Source: Clostridia bacterium
Lineage (GTDB): Bacteria; Bacillota; Clostridia; Oscillospirales; CAG-272
Assembly: GCA_017648425.1 (NCBI GenBank)
Contig: JAGCJD010000277.1
Coordinates: 1 to 6,887 of the forward strand
Direction of reading: 5' to 3'
DNA: 6,887 nt
Position numbers and translations under genes: made by a program. Of the stretch, positions 6,021-6,887 are shown piece by piece. The notes under the pieces were generated by a model that saw only the letters and a program-made list of their open reading frames with translations, was not told the origin of the DNA and did not search any database. Positions within the stretch are counted from its first letter, which is position 1, and every line of letters starts with the position of its first letter.

Positions 6021-6049
6021 ATTATACCATATTTCCTGCCGTTTTGCAA
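6021..6049 (-). promoter_or_regulatory. SigA-type promoter of rplS
   Basis: On the minus strand the -35 is TTGCAA (6044-6049) and the -10 is a perfect TATAAT (6021-6026), with a 17-nt spacer and a TGG extended -10. Transcription should begin near 6014. The promoter begins 7 nt after the flippase stop codon, so rplS does not depend on the flippase transcript. Confidence 0.88.
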
Positions 6050-6056
6050 TACCTTT

Positions 6057-6887
6057 TTAAAAAGTTTTTTGTTTTTTTAGCTTTTTTAATATTTTACAAG
6101 CAAACGCAAATATATCCTTGCCGTTAAACACCAGCATAAATATCACACACGCCGCCTGTATATACTTCCAAAATCTTATTTCGCCTACCATTACAACAGT
6201 CTGCAAAAGCAAAACCGCCGTGTTTATTATAAGCTTGATATTATGCAGATTAAATCTTACATAAAATTTTGTGTCATACGCCCTTATTGCATAAACAGCG
6301 GCATAGCTTATAAATGTGGCAACAGCCGCGCCCATAGCGCCCCTTTCGGGAATGAGCATGAAATTTATTACTATATTTATAACTGCTCCCGACATGGCGG
6401 TAAGCATTGACATAAGGCTTTTCTTTTCAAGAAAATACACGCTTCCCAAAAACGATACAAGCGCTGAAAATGTCATTGCAAGCGTTAAAACGGGAACATA
6501 TCTCCATGATGAATAATAGGTATCCGACATTAAAATATCCGTCATTATCTTAGAGCCCGCAATTATTATAGATGCTCCGATAAATATTATTCCCATGTAG
6601 ATTTTATACACAGACGAGAAAAAGTCTTCCCTTTCGCTCTCATCAGCGTCCTTTACAACAGAAAACTGCCACGCCTCTATAAACACTCCGCAAACGAGCA
6701 AGAGTAGCGTGGGAAGCTTATATGCCGCCGCATACAAACCGTTCTCAGCGCTTCCGCTATAAGCCGTTACTATATATCTGTCGCTAGTTGATGTTACCAG
6801 CCACATCATTGTGGTTGGAATGTACGGAGCACCAAATTTCAGCATAGAGCGAACAACATCTCTCTTTACCGCTCTCAACGAAACATA
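6057..6887 (-). CDS. Polysaccharide flippase (Wzx/PST type), C-terminal part
   Basis: The frame is open from the right edge to a TAA at 6057-6059, giving 276 residues of a protein whose N-terminus lies outside the window. The family is usually about 450-500 residues, so roughly the first 40% is missing. The TTG at 6876-6878 is in frame but is not a convincing start, because the frame continues beyond it without a stop. The hallmark STSDRYIVTAYSGSAENGLY (about residues 33-52 as visible) followed by AAAYKLP is typical of oligosaccharide-unit translocases in the MOP superfamily. A later NIVINFMLIPERGAMGAA segment (about 171-188) is the conserved pair of helices in the C-terminal half. Several further TM helices follow, ending in a Lys-rich tail (KKLKKQKTF). 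It would move lipid-linked sugar units across the cytoplasmic membrane. Its polysaccharide locus would lie to the right. Confidence 0.88.
   Translation of the reverse strand, partial: YVSLRAVKRDVVRSMLKFGAPYIPTTMMWLVTSTSDRYIVTAYSGSAENGLYAAAYKLPTLLLLVCGVFIEAWQFSVVKDADESEREDFFSSVYKIYMGIIFIGASIIIAGSKIMTDILMSDTYYSSWRYVPVLTLAMTFSALVSFLGSVYFLEKKSLMSMLTAMSGAVINIVINFMLIPERGAMGAAVATFISYAAVYAIRAYDTKFYVRFNLHNIKLIINTAVLLLQTVVMVGEIRFWKYIQAACVIFMLVFNGKDIFAFACKILKKLKKQKTF

Noticed and set aside
6053..6064. CTTTTTAAAAAG palindrome at the end of the flippase gene as a terminator
   Set aside because: It has no loop, no GC-rich stem and spans the stop codon; it is better explained by Lys/Phe codons in an AT-rich tail.
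5703..6080. 125-codon plus-strand open frame over rplS and its leader
   Set aside because: It is antisense to rplS, its promoter and leader, with no family features of its own.

Overview
The window looks like a piece of a low-to-moderate GC Gram-positive chromosome, most likely Clostridia (Oscillospirales or Lachnospirales type). The grounds are strong AGGAGG-type ribosome binding sites, SigA-like promoters with extended -10 elements, a Bacillota-type L19, Bacillus-like DeoB and Cdd proteins, two short lipoproteins with LSSC lipoboxes (one SGNH hydrolase, one DUF4358-like), and AT-rich intergenic DNA with many ATA and TTT codons. No mobile element, CRISPR array, tRNA or rRNA is visible.

Left part (1-3595, minus strand): a compact operon transcribed right to left from a clear promoter at 3630-3658. 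Its order is HD-domain phosphohydrolase, deoD (purine nucleoside phosphorylase), deoB (phosphopentomutase), cdd (cytidine deaminase), then an unrecognised four-helix membrane protein that runs off the left edge. Gaps are 20 nt, a 4-nt overlap, 15 nt and 20 nt, so the five genes are probably one transcript. The three middle enzymes form a nucleoside salvage and catabolism route. Cdd turns (deoxy)cytidine into (deoxy)uridine, DeoD splits purine nucleosides into base and (deoxy)ribose-1-phosphate, and DeoB isomerises the sugar to the 5-phosphate for central metabolism. The HD protein could act one step earlier, for example on nucleotides, but that is inference.

Middle (3596-5534): a divergent intergenic region holds two back-to-back promoters and two perfect AT-rich palindromes. 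It is followed by a plus-strand operon of three envelope genes: a four-TM, DUF3021-like membrane protein, an SGNH/GDSL-type lipoprotein, and a DUF4358-like lipoprotein whose start lies 17 nt inside the SGNH gene. A hairpin whose 3' arm contains the Shine-Dalgarno core sits just before the SGNH gene. The operon ends at a strong bidirectional terminator (5546-5584).

Right part (5589-6887, minus strand): rplS (ribosomal protein L19) has its own promoter and an 84-nt leader and is separated from its usual rpsP-rimM-trmD neighbours. Upstream of it lies the C-terminal part of a Wzx/PST-type polysaccharide flippase that runs off the right edge.

Most of the window is ordinary housekeeping and envelope biology. 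The points most worth following are the lipoprotein pair, the uncharacterised first and last genes of the nucleoside operon, and the hairpin over the SGNH ribosome binding site. I see no strong evidence for a wholly new system.
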